A stretch of 64,000 nt of DNA from Diacronema lutheri (taxonomy: Eukaryota; Haptophyta; Pavlovophyceae; Pavlovales; Pavlovaceae). The position numbers were made by a program, and so were the translations under genes. How positions within the stretch are numbered: position 1 is the stretch's first letter; every line of letters starts with the position of its first letter. The notes below the pieces were generated by a model. It worked only from the letters and a program-made list of their open reading frames with translations, had not been told where the DNA came from and did no database searches. The stretch lies in contig JAGTXO010000059.1 in the NCBI GenBank assembly GCA_019448385.1, positions 124,001-188,000 of the forward strand, read 5' to 3'. Below, piece after piece: positions 38,705-49,791 of the stretch.

Positions 38705-41700
38705 CCGGGCGTCCGGCGACTCGCAACGGCCGCCGAGGCGGCGGAGCGGCAGCGGCCGCAAGCCGTTACATCGACGGGCGCGCCCCTTGAGTTCCCGTCC
38801 TTTGCAGAGATCCGCGCAGAGCACGTGCGTCCGTTCTGCGCCGCGGCCACCGCGCGCCGCGCCGAGCTCGCCGCCGCCGCGCGCGCGCGGCTCGCGCGCG
38901 GCGCGCCCGTGTGGGCGGCGGGCGCGGGCGCGGGCGGGCTCGCGTGGGGCGGCTCGCGCGACACGTCGGCTCACGCGACGTACGGGTTTGAGGAAGTGCT
39001 CGCCGAGCTGCAACGGCCCTTTGTCCTACACACGAAGGACGTGCTTGCGTCGCTTGGTGGGTGCTGCGTGGCGCGATCGCGCGGGCGGGGGTCGGGGGTG
39101 AGGGCGGGGGCGGGGTTGAGGGAGGGTGGGTGGAGGGTGAGGGCAAGGACGGAGGTTGGGGGTGAGGGCGTGGGCGGGCGCGAGGGCGGTGTTTGGGATG
39201 AGGGCGAGAACGGGGGTTGGGGCAAGGGCGAGGGCGAGGGCAAGAACGGTGTTGGGGATGAGGGCAAGGGCGGGGGTTGGGGGTGAGCGCGAGGGCAGGG
39301 GTTGGGGCAAGGGCGAGGGCGGGCGCGAGGGCGGGCGCGAGGGCAAGGGCGCGCCACGCCGCGCCGCACTGCGACCGAGCGCACGTGGCGCTGGCCCCTT
39401 GCGTGGCGTTTAAAAACAATCTTCTCCCCCCTCCCCCCTCTCCCCCCCCTCCCTTCACATACGCACAAACACACGCACACCGCCCCTTTTCAAATCGGCG
39501 TCCATGCGTAAGGCGCCTTTGTCGCCGTCTTCCCGTTTCGAGCCATCGAGCAGCGGCTCGGGCCCGACGACACCGCCGCGCTCGCCGCGGAGCTCACCGC
39601 CGCGCCGCTCGCGCGCCTTCTCGGCTTCCTCGCGCTCCTTCTCCACGATCTCCACGTGTTGCCCTGCACGCCGCCCGCGCCCGCGCCGACGGCCGCGCCC
39701 GCGCGCGCGCGCTCACCGACGCGCGGCACGGACGCGTGCGTCGGCGTCGGCACGCCCGCGGCGGGCGGCGCGCGGGGCGTGCTGGGCGGCGCGCATTCCC
39801 GCGCACGCTGCTGTTCGCTCGGCGTGCCGTCGGAACCCGCGACACCGTGCGCGTCCGCGCGCGGCCCGGACTCCGCACCGGACAGCGAGGAGGGAGTCCG
39901 GACGCGCTCACCCTCCGCGCGCGCGGCCAGGCCTGCGAGCGCTCGCGGTACTGGCGCGGTTACGACGGCCGTTACGACGGCCGTTACGACGGCCGTTACG
40001 ACGGCCGTTACGGCCGGCAGCGCGGCGCACGCCCAGCGCGGCGCCGGCGCTGTCGGCTTGGGCGACGCCGCCGACGTCGCCGCTGACGACGCGAGCGAGG
40101 CGGGCGGCACCGCCGCGCTGCTCGCGGCGGTGCAGCAGGGCTTCGTGACGTTACAGGCGCGCATGCGACAGAGCCGGCAGCGGTTACTCCAATGGTTGCC
40201 GGTGCTCGTCCTTTCGCTGCGCGTGTGCGCCGAGGCGCTCATTCGCATCGCGCTGCCAAAGTGGTGCGTGCCGTGTGTCCCTTTGCACCACCTTTATTGC
40301 CCCTGCTCCCCCTCCCAGCGCGCTGCCAAAGTGGTGCGTGCCGTGTGTCCCTCTGCACCACCTTTATTGCCCCTGCTCCCCCTCCCAGCGCGCTGCCAAA
40401 GTGGTGCGTGCCGTGTGTCCCTTTGCACCACCTCTGTTGCCCCTGCTTCCCCTCCCAGCGCGCTGCCAAAGTGGTGCGTGCCGTGTGTCCCTTTGCACCA
40501 CCTTTATCGCCCCTGCTTCCCCTCCCAGCGCGCTGCCAAAGTGGTGCATGCCGTGTGTCCCTTTGCACCACCTTTATTGCCCCTGCTTCCCCTCCCAGCG
40601 CGCTGCCAAAGTGGTGCATGCCGTGTGTCCCTTTGCACCACCTTTATCGCCCCTGCTTCCCCTCCCAGCGCGCTGCCAAAGTGGTGCATGCCGTGTGTCC
40701 CTTTGCACCACCTTTATTGCCCCTGCTTCCCCTCCCAGCGCGCTGCCAAAGTGGTGCGTGCCGTGTGTCCCTTTGCACCACTTTTATTGCCCCTGCTTCC
40801 CCTCCCAGCGCGCTGCCAAAGTGGTGCGTGCCGTGTGTCCCTTTGCACCACCTTTATTGCCCCTGCTTCCCCTCCCAGCGCGCTGCCAAAGTGGTGCGTG
40901 CCGTGTGTCCCTTTGCACCACCTTTATCGCCCCTGCTTCCCCTCCCAGCGCGCTGCCAAAGTGGTGCGTGCCGTGTGTCCCTTTGCACCACCTTTATTGC
41001 CCCTGCTTCCCCTCCCAGCGCGCTGCCAAAGTGGTGCATGCCGTGTGTCCCTTTGCACCACCTTTATTGCCCCTGCTCCCCCTCCCAGCGCGCTGCCAAA
41101 GTGGTGCGTGCCGTGTGTCCCTTTGCACCACCTTTATTGCCCCTGCTCCCCCTCCCAGCGCGCTGCCAAAGTGGTGCGTGCCGTGTGTCCCTTTGCACCA
41201 CCTCTGTTGCCCCTGCTTCCCCTCCCAGCGCGCTGCCAAAGTGGTGCGTGCCGTGTGTCCCTTTGCACCACCTTTATCGCCCCTGCTTCCCCTCCCATCG
41301 CGCTGCCAAAGTGGTGCGTGCCGTGTGTCCCTTTGCACCACCTTTATTGCCCCTGCTTCCCCTCCCAGCGCGCTGCCAAAGTGGTGCGTGCCGTGTGTCC
41401 CTTTGCACCACCTTTATTGCCCCTGCTTCCCCTCCCAGCGCGCTGCCAAAGTGGTGCGTGCCGTGTGTCCCTTTGCACCACCTTTATCGCCCCTGCTTCC
41501 CCTCCCAGCGCGCTGCCAAAGTGGTGCGTGCCGTGTGTCCCTTTGCACCACCTTTATTGCCCCTGCTTCCCCTCCCAGCGCGCTGCCAAAGTGGTGCGTG
41601 CCGTGTGTCCCTTTGCACCACCTTTATTGCCCCTGCTTCCCCTCCCAGCGCGCTGCCAAAGTGGTGCGTGCCGTGTGTCCCTTTGCACCACCTTTATCGC

Positions 41701-43126
41701 CCCTGCTTCCCCTCCCAGCGCGCTGCCAAAGTGGTGCGTGCCGTGTGTCCCTTTGCACCACCTTTATTGCCCCTGCTTCCCCTTCCAGCGCGCTGCCAAA
41801 GTGGTGCGTGCCGTGTGTCCCTTTGCACCACCTTTATCGCCCCTGCTTCCCCTCCCAGCGCGCGCTCAGTGCGCCAAGCCAGGTTGCCCCCCCCCCCCCC
41901 CCCCCCCTACCCCCAACCACCCCACCCACCCATTTACCCCCCGGCGCAGGTGGTCGACCCGCCACGGCGAGGAGACGATGGCTGCAGCGCACACCACAAT
42001 CACCGCCATATTCGACCACGATGGCTACCGTGCGCACATTCCCGCCCTCTCCTCGTCCACCGCCGCCGTGCGCGCGTCGCTCCGGCGCGACGTGCGCGCG
42101 TCGCTTCGGCCGAGCGCGGCGCAGCGCGAGGCAGGGTACCACGGCACGTCGCACCTGCTCCAGTTCGCCCTGCCGGAGACGGCGTTGCGCCGGCTGCCGC
42201 CGACCGAACGCAACGCCGCCATCGCCGCCGCCGCCGGCGTTCACGCCACCGCCACCGGCAGCGGCGCGCCCGACGTGGCGTGCACAGCCGCCGGCGCGGC
42301 CGTGGCGGGCGCGGCGGCCGCCGCGGCTCGCGCGCTCGCCGCGACGGTCGGCGCGAATGCGCGATCGCGCGAGCACGTGCGCCGCCTGGCGCTGCTGCAT
42401 GTGGCGTCGCGCGCGGCGCGCGCCGGGGGCGCAGGCGGCGCGGGCGGCGGTGGCGGCGCGCGCGGCGCGCCGTCGCCGCCGCCGGCCGGCGGCGGCGGCG
42501 GCGGCGCGGCCGCGGCGGCGCCGGCGAGCGGCGCGGCCGCCGCTGCCGCCGCCGCGCGTCGCGCGGCGGCGGCGACGGAGGCGGCGGTCATGCGACGTGT
42601 GTTACCCGCACAGCGTGCGGGCGGCAGCGGCGGTGGCGGCGGTGGCCGCGGCGTGGGCGCGCACGCCGTCGACGACGAGCTTTCCGACGGAGGTGATGAT
42701 CGTGGTGGCGTGCGCGGGCGCGGCACGGACGGCGCGCGCCACGCGCCGCGGGCAGCGACGTGGCGGTCCGGGTCCGGTGGCGCGGCGGTGCGGAGTCCGG
42801 AGGAGCACATCGCGCATGGGCGCGCTGCGCTCGAGACGCGCGGGCGGCCGTGGCGCGGCGCGGGCCCGGGCTCGGAGGAGTTGGCGGCGCTCGCTGCGCG
42901 CTCGCCCGTGCGCTTCGGCCTGGACACACCCGCGCGCCGGCCGGCGGCCGCGGCGGCGCCGCGGCCGGCGGCGCGCGCGGGTGGCGAGGGGGGCGCGCGC
43001 GGCGCGACGGTCGACACGCCGGGCCGTGAATCGCTTGCGCCGTCCGTGCGCTCTGGCGACGTGCCGTTCCGCGTGCCGCGACGCCGCAGCGCCGGCGCTG
43101 CTGGGCTGTCGGCGCGCGTGGTGTGA
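37414..43126 (+). CDS. Large protein of unknown function, 5 exons
   Basis: Exons 37414-37583, 38052-38112, 38300-39056, 39513-40263 and 41950-43126 close in phase to 971 aa. The conserved-looking parts are PLVVPPITIPLRPLDNPADP, GFVEHVKNEYAVHYLEAIGV, APTRANLDMVRRHVPKSELV, TWAWRARGWPADQIFI, FPSFAEIRAEHVRPF, LAELQRPFVLHTKDVLASLG, FVAVFPFRAIEQRLGPDDTA, LLGFLALLLHDLHVLP, TTITAIFDHDGYRAHIPAL and LLQFALPETALRRLPPTERN. They are separated by Gly/Ala linkers. I do not recognise the family. The exon 2 end is the least sure: a donor at 38113 keeps phase with exon 3, while a tempting GTAACC at 38169 does not. Exon 4 ends inside the first unit of the 70-bp array. Divergent from the CNB gene. Confidence 0.65.
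39070..39345 (+). repeat. G-rich degenerate repeat in intron 3
   Basis: Short GGGCGAGGGCGGGGGTTGGG-type units with many G-runs of four or five lie inside the intron 39057-39512. This is G-rich on the coding strand, unlike most introns here, and could form G-quadruplexes in the RNA. Confidence 0.8.
39958..40018 (+). repeat. Short GTTACGACGGCC coding repeat
   Basis: Five copies of a 12-bp unit encode alternating Val-Thr-Thr-Ala in exon 4. Confidence 0.85.
40250..41869 (+). repeat. 70-bp x 23 minisatellite carrying exon tail, donor and acceptor signals
   Basis: The core GCTGCCAAAGTGGTGC recurs every 70 bp from 40252 to 41792, giving 23 copies that differ by a few substitutions. The first copy is the end of exon 4: CGCGCTGCCAAAGTG then GTGCGT. 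Each unit then has GTGCGTGCCGTGTG, a pyrimidine-rich stretch and CTCCCAG, i.e. a 55-bp intron-like segment followed by the 15-nt exon-like segment. Copy variants include GTGCAT donors, TTTATC/TCTGTT interiors and one unit near 41298 with CCCAT in place of CCCAG. All three frames remain open across the array. Confidence 0.97.
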
Positions 43127-43459
43127 GCAGCTGCTGTCCGGGTGGAACGGATACGGGGCCGCGTTGACTGGGGAGGGCAACGGGCCGCGCCTTGCAGCTC
43201 GCAGAGAGAATGCAGCGGGGGGGGGGGGGGGGGGGGGGAGACTCGACCCGCCAACGCGTATAAGCGGCCTTCCGGATAAGCGGCCTAGCTAAGGCTGAAG
43301 ATCGCGTAAAGCGTCGTGCTGAGCTGTGCGTGCTGTGGCTGCGCGGCGGCCCGCCCACCGCCGCTGCGCTGCTTGCCGCGCGCTGCGCGGGCATCGGACG
43401 CGCGGCTGCCGCACTGTCAACGACATTATCCACTCACAGTCAACGGACAACGGCGGAGG
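43127..43459. other. Intergenic
   Basis: 333 bp containing a G-run at about 43217-43238. It presumably holds the 3' UTR of the preceding gene and the promoter of the next. No protein-like reading. Confidence 0.6.
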
Positions 43460-44527
43460 ATGAGCGCCGCCCGACAAATAAGAATGGCGTCGCTCTTTCT
43501 GCGCCTTGAGGCGCGCCTCGACCAGGCGACGCCGGCCAAGTCATGCTTGTGCGGCCTCTCGCTGCGCGCGTGCGTGATGGCGGGCGCAATCTTCATGACA
43601 CTCGCCGGATGCGTCATGCTTGTCCACTCGCCCATGTCCATGGTCCGCCCACCCGCCCACGGCTCGCCCGCCCGCTGCCGCGGACGGGCGCTCGGCTCGC
43701 GCGCTCTCACGCTCAGTCGCCACGCGGCGCGCGCTCGCACAGCCGCGCGCCCCTCGTCTGTGCGCTGATGCAGCGCGCGTGCCCTCCGTGCGTTGATGTT
43801 CTGCGCCCCTTCCTCTATCCCATTTCGCCGCATCACGCACGCGCCGTGGCCCCGCCCGCGCACCCGCGCGCACGCGCAGGTGGGCACGATCAAGTCGCTG
43901 CTCGCCGGCCATTCATCGGGCATGCAGCGCTGGGCGTTCGTGTGCGTCGCGCGCGCGTATGCGCCCTCCATCGTGGAACGAGGAAGCGGGGGAGGGAGGG
44001 GGGGGGGGGGGGGGGGGTCAACGTGCCAGCTTCACCGCGCCGCGCCGGCGACGCGCCAGCGTGGTTTGTGCGACGCCGCACGTAGCCCGCGTCGGTATAA
44101 TGGCGCGCCGTTCACCTTCACCCCGTCTCACCCCCGCCAACTGCCTGTCACCTCCCCCGCTCCACGCGTCATCCGTTACATATCCCTACATATCCCAGGT
44201 ACGTGCACATCTACCTGATCTGCCTGCACCTGCTTACGACCGCCTTCCTCCTTTACGCCGTCCCGCTCTCGGTGCTTGCGCTGCGCTCGGCCTTCCTCGA
44301 GGAGAGCCGTTACTTGCGCTCCTACTTTCGGATGAATGTGCAGGCGAGCGGCTGCTTGCGCCCGCCCTCCATTTTTTCACTACTGTCCACACACACAGTC
44401 ACACTTTTGCCACACTCACATTCTCACGGCCGCAGTCGCGCTATGGCGCACCTCCACCCGCCCTCACTTCGCACGCATATAGCCCCCCCCCCCCCCCCCC
44501 CCCCGCCCCCATTCCCCTTCCCCCCTA

Positions 44528-44573
<46 letters not shown>

Positions 44574-45719
44574 ACACACATTGACTCAACTCACTGACGC
44601 ACGCACGCACCAAACTGCCCTCCACACAGGTCGTCGGCCTCCTCGTGCTCGGCTCGCTTTTTAATCTGATGCTCGACAACACGTTGTGCGACATGGCCGT
44701 CTCGGACCCGTGCGCGCGCACTGCCGCTGCCCGCGAGTTCGCGTTGCGCTCCACCCGCCTGCACGGTCGGTGCATTTGGCTTGGCTGTGCGCAGCTACCC
44801 AACCACTCACCCGACTACCCACCCAACCACCCAATCACTCAACCAACCGACCACCTCACCATCTATTCGCTTAGCCACCAAACTACACAACCACTTATGC
44901 ACCCACCCTTACCCACCACACCACGTTCCACCCACCCGCCACGAGATCAAAAGCTGACGTTGGACCCCTCCACCCCTCACACCCTGCTACCCACCTGTCC
45001 CCTTCCCATCCACCCCGCTACCCACTTTACCCCTTCCCATCTACCCGCAGCTACGGAGCGGTATACCCGCCAACCGGCGACGTCGCCGACGCCCTCGAAG
45101 CCGACCGCTCGGCCGCAGGCGGCGCCGGTCGGTGCGGTTTTGGCGCCAACGTGGCGAGGCTCGCCTTGTCCATCGCGGTGAGCGCGAGCGTCGCCGCGTC
45201 GCCGCGTGACAGCGCGCGCGCCGCTCGCGTGTGCGCGCGCGCGGGTGGCGAGGGGCAGAGTGGGCGCGGCGAGGGCGACGTTGCGCCTTTGGCCACGTGC
45301 TCGCCACACCTCGCCTCGCCGAGTTGCGTTGCTTTGAAAACTGAGCCGCCCCAACGGGGACCCTTCAAAATCTCCCACCGCCCCTTTTCCCGCGTATACC
45401 CAAACCCTACCCGCAGTTGGCGGTCATCTATATTTACCTCGCGTGGATCACGTACTGTTACAGGCGCGAATTGGAGCAAGGCACGCAGCTCGACGACGCC
45501 GACCATGGCGGTGGCGTCGGAGTGCACGGCGGCGCGCGCGCGCCCAAGCCGCGCGGAGGCGGAGGCGAGGGCGTGGGGAGCCGCGGCGGGTACGGCGACG
45601 ACGGCGAGGACGGCGGGTACGGAGGGCGCGGCGGCGGCGGTGGATATGCGGACACGGACGGCGCGCGTGGAACGGAGATCCCCGTGCGCGCGCGAATCGG
45701 CGATATGGTCGGGCGCTGA
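43460..45719 (+). CDS. Multi-span membrane protein, unknown function, 6 exons
   Basis: Exons 43460-43621, 43880-43941, 44199-44337, 44630-44769, 45051-45177 and 45417-45719 give 310 aa. Hydrophobic segments: CVMAGAIFMTLAGCVML, VYVHIYLICLHLLTTAFLLY (into AVPLSVLAL), VVGLLVLGSLFNLML, and LALSIALAVIYIYLAWITYC. This suggests four transmembrane helices, with a Cys-bearing loop (NTLCDMAVSDPCAR, GGAGRCGFGANV). The C-terminal about 75 residues are Gly/Asp/Arg-rich and cytosolic-looking. No family is recognised. Exon 1 could instead end at 43642, which is also in phase, and translation could start at 43484. Donors are GTCCAC, GTGCGT, GTGCAG, GTGCAT and GTGAGC. Intron 2 has a G-run, intron 3 a (CA)n tract. 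Confidence 0.75.
44527..44582 (+). repeat. (CA)n microsatellite in intron 3
   Basis: About 25 CA dinucleotides, preceded by a C-run at 44480-44503. Confidence 0.95.
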
Positions 45720-45876
45720 GCCGTGCTGTGCGCAGCGCCACCGGCGCGGCGAGGCGGCGAGGCGGGACGGGCCGGGGCCGTTCCATGCGTCGGGCTCCAG
45801 AGGCGGGCCAGTCTTTGAGCCCTGCTGATTCAAATCCAATACGGGCACAAGCCGGTTTCAATCCAAACCCGTTACA

Positions 45877-48800
45877 CTACCAGAATTCGTAGACGACGCC
45901 GCCGTCGAACGGCACGCCCACGCGCTGCGCGTCGCCGTCCCACTCGGGCACAACCTCCGGCGCGGCGACGAGCCCTCCGCCCTCCCGCCTCTCGAGGAAG
46001 ACGGTGCCGCAGAAGGCGCGCACGGCCGAGATCGGCGCGGTCGCGCTCTCCCTACGCATGCGCTCTTTGAACTGGCCGTTGGCGCACGCCCACAGCTCGA
46101 TCAGCGGCGTGTCGCCTGCGTCGGTCGAAGGCGCGCGCCCGGCGGCGCGTGCGCGGGTGGTCAGCCGCGGCAGATGGCACAGCCGAGCGGAAACGAAAAG
46201 AGGGGAAAGGTAGATTTAAAACAAGCGCACACGGGGGAGCGACCTGCTGAGGGCGAACGCCCAACTGAAGTCGCGCGCGCAGCCCGCAGTCTCGGCGCGT
46301 GCCCCGTCACCGAGACTCACCGCCCGCTGCGCAGCGCACAAAGTCCGTCCACCCAGCCCCCCCCCCCCCCCTTCCCCCCTTCCCCCCTTCCCCCCTTCCC
46401 CCCTTCCCCCGTCGTACGCGATGCGGCCCGTCTGCCGCCCCGTGGCGTGCACGCGCCTCCCTCGCACCCGTCGCAGCGCGCACCCTTGTACTCGCGCGGC
46501 ATGCAGCAGCAGTTGTCCGTAAAGTCCCTCCAGTTGCCATACTGCAAAAACTCAAGCCGTACAACTGCTTGCTCTAGGACGCACGGCTCAATGCCTGTGG
46601 GCAGCGTCGAGTTTGTGAGTGTGCCAGTGACAGGCGCTTTCACTGCGGTGTGGAACCAGCCGAGGAGAATGACCGCGGCGCACACAAAGCAGAAGACGAC
46701 CTGCGATGGCGGCGAGTGGAAGGGAGGGTGTGTTTTTGGGGGGGTCAAAGGAGATGAGGAATGGGGAGTGTGAGTGTGTGTGTGTGTGTGTGTGAGTGTG
46801 TGAGTTAGTGTGTGTGTGTGAGTTGGTGTGTGTGTGAGAGAGAGTTAGTGTGTGTGTGTGTGTGTGACTGGACGTTCGTTCCTCCAAGAAGGGCGAGGCG
46901 GGGCGGCAGAGACGCGCCAGCAATCGGTGAAGCCAAGCGCGCTGTGTGCGAGGGAAGGCAGGGCGGAGCCAGAGGCCAGTGGGCGGGAAGGCAGGGCGGG
47001 GCAGAGGCTAGTGGGCGGGAAGGCAGGGCGGGGCAGAGGCTAGTGGGCGGGAAGGCAGGGCGGGGCAGAGGCTAGTGGGCGGGAAGGCAGGGCGGGGCAG
47101 AGGCCAGTGGGCGGGAAGGCAGGGCGGGGCAGAGGCCAGTGGGCGGGAAGGCAGGGCGGGGCAGAGGCCAGTGGGCGGGAAGGCAGGGCGGGGCAGAGGC
47201 TAGTGGGCGGGAAGGCAGGGCGGGGCAGAGGCCAGTGGGCGGGAAGGCAGGGCGGGGCAGAGGCTAGTGGGCGGGAAGGCAGGGCGGGGCAGAGGCCAGT
47301 GGGCGGGAAGGCAGGGCGGGGCAGAGGCTAGTGGGCGGGAAGGCAGGGCGGGGCAGAGGCTAGTGGGCGGGAAGGCAGGGCGGAGCAGAGGCCAGTGGGC
47401 GCGGCGCGGTGCGCGCACGACGCATGCAAAAAAGTTGACGAGGAAGCGCATCGTGTACTCGTTGATCCCGCGGTCGACCTGCCGCACGGTGCAGCAAAGG
47501 CAGGCACGGATGGTTCAGCGCGCACTTTGTGCGCGTGTGTGTGTGTGCGCGCGCACGCTGTGCGCTGTGCGCTGGCTGCGTGCCAGGGTGTGCGTGGGTG
47601 AGTGCAGCGTGGCTTTGGTCGCCGGTGCGCTTGGCTTGCGCCGCGCGTGCAGCCGACATACAAGCACCCGCTGCCCGCTTTCGCATTCGCACGCGCAACA
47701 GCCGCGTTACAGCCGCACGCGCAGGCGCACGCGTAATAGCCGCGTAACAACCGCGTAACAACCGCGTAACAGCCGCGTAACAGCCGCACGCGCAGGCGTA
47801 CGCGTAACAGCCGCGTAACAGCCGCAGGCGCATGCGCGCGCACCTGCACACGTGCCAACCGAAGGTACTGCGCGTCCGGATCCCATGGCACAATCCCCTC
47901 CTCCGAGCCATCCGTCATGGACTCGCGCGCGCGGCGAGCCGCGGCCTTGGCCTTCTGGCGGCGCTGGCGCGTTCGGCACCCGAAGCCCACAATTAAAAAG
48001 GCGATGGGTGTGACCACCTGCCTCGGCGCGGCGCGCCGCGGGTGGGAGGCGGGCGCGGGGCGGGCGGGCGGGTGAGCGCGGCGGGAGGTGGGGGTGGAAG
48101 GAGGCAGGGGGGGAGGGAGGAGGGGGAGGAGGGGGAGGGGGGGAGTGTGAGATGTGCCGCGCAGCGGAGGCGGGCGCTGGCGGCCCGCACGCCGCGCGGC
48201 GATGCGTACGTTGACGACGAGCATGCAAAATCCCATCCAGTCCGGGAGGGCAATACCGAGGAAGGCGATGAGCGCCATGGCCGGATTAAAAGTGGAGACG
48301 AGCGAGACGGCGATGGCGAGTGTGTCGGGGCGTGGGTCGAGGTACGGGCGCATGACGCACGAGACGCCGAGGAAGATGCCGTGGATGAGGACGAAGGCCG
48401 CGGCGGCGAGCACGGGGAAGTCGGAGACGTAGACGAGCACCGCGACGAGCAGGAGCTTTTGCAGCAGGACGCCAATTTTGTAGTAGCGGAAGCGGTATTC
48501 AAAATCGGCGTACAGGTTTCGCGCCTTATTCGCCACGGAGAGCTGCACGCGCCACGCCCACTGGTCGTCGTCGTCGGCCGCCGGGTCGGCGGGCAGCGCA
48601 CGGTAGCGGCGCGAGTGCTCGCGGATTAAAAAGGCGTACAGGAAGGGCGTGCCGAGCGTGAAGACAAAGAGCATTAGGGCCGAGGCGATGCCGGTGAACG
48701 GCCAGATCTGCGCGCGGGTGTGCGCGGTGATGGCGGTGGTTGTGAGGGGGGGGGGAGGGGTTGGGGTAGGGCGGAGGCGGTGGTTGTGAGCACGGCGTGC

Positions 48801-49759
48801 GTGCGTGTTTGTTTGGGAGGGGGGGAAGGGGAGGGGAGGGCATAGTCGCCGCATCGGCGATGAAGCCGCGCGCCCCGCCCAAATTCCGCGCAAATCCCGC
48901 GCAAATCCGCCGCCGACGCCGCCACGACCGTGTGGCGGCGGCAGCGGCGGCGGCAGCGGCGGCGGCAGCGGCGGCGGCAGCGGCGGCGGCGGCGGCAGCG
49001 GCGGCGGCGGAGGCGGCGGAGGAGGCGGCGGAGGCGACGCACCTCGAGGCTGCACTCAACGTCAGGCGAATCAACGAGCCGCAGTGACGACGAGCCCGGG
49101 CACAGCTGCGCGGCGAGGGGACAATGCGCGCGCGCGTCCGTCGCGTCGGGCCCGGCGGCGAAGCTGCCGCCGCCGACGTCGGGGAAGGGTCCACGCGGGT
49201 AGAAGGGGCACGGCTGGCACGAGGTGGCGGCGGTGCGCAGATCGTCGAGCGTCGCGGCGCCCGAGAGCGTGGGCGAGGCGACGGGGTACCACTGGCCGGG
49301 CGCACACGCGGTCTGGCGGCAGTTCCACACGGAGAGGAGGGCCTTGGTGACGGGGATGTAGAGCATCTGCAAGACGATGAGCAAGAAGCCGATGTAATAG
49401 GAGCGGAAGGTGAGGGTCGCGTGCTCGAGGAAGCGACGGCCCGCGCGGAAGAGCGACAGGGAGGTGGACGTGCTCAGCAGCGCGAGAAGGGTGGCGGCGA
49501 GGGCGAGGGTGATCACCGCGCCGCGCGCGGAGAAGGCGATCGTCGCGAAGAGCGGCGGGACGAGGAGGCGAAGCAGCGCAAAGAGCGTGCAGACCGCCGT
49601 GACGAAGATGAGCGACGAGCTGCGCAGGAGCGCGACGAGCTTTGGCGGCTCGGCGACGCTCTGCTCGAGCGCCATATGCAACGCGAGCTCGTACTCCGCG
49701 GCCTCGGCCGCCGTCGCCGGCCGGAGTGCGCCCACGCCCATCCCGCGCGCGGTTGACAA

Positions 49760-49791
<32 letters not shown>

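Noticed and set aside
40250-41869. CRISPR-like array
   Set aside because: It is a direct tandem array with no spacers, in a eukaryotic gene intron, with no cas genes.
40192-42696. A large Cys/Pro-rich repeat protein read through the 70-bp array
   Set aside because: All three frames give the same peptide because of the unit length. The flanking exons join in phase only if the array is removed.
45825-45850. tRNA T-arm-like TTCAAATCC
   Set aside because: No acceptor stem, D-arm or anticodon arm could be folded around it. I found no tRNA or rRNA gene in the window.
48797-49350. Poly-Ala and poly-Gly frames near 48.9-49.0 kb
   Set aside because: They come from a GGC repeat inside intron 2 of the minus-strand polytopic gene.
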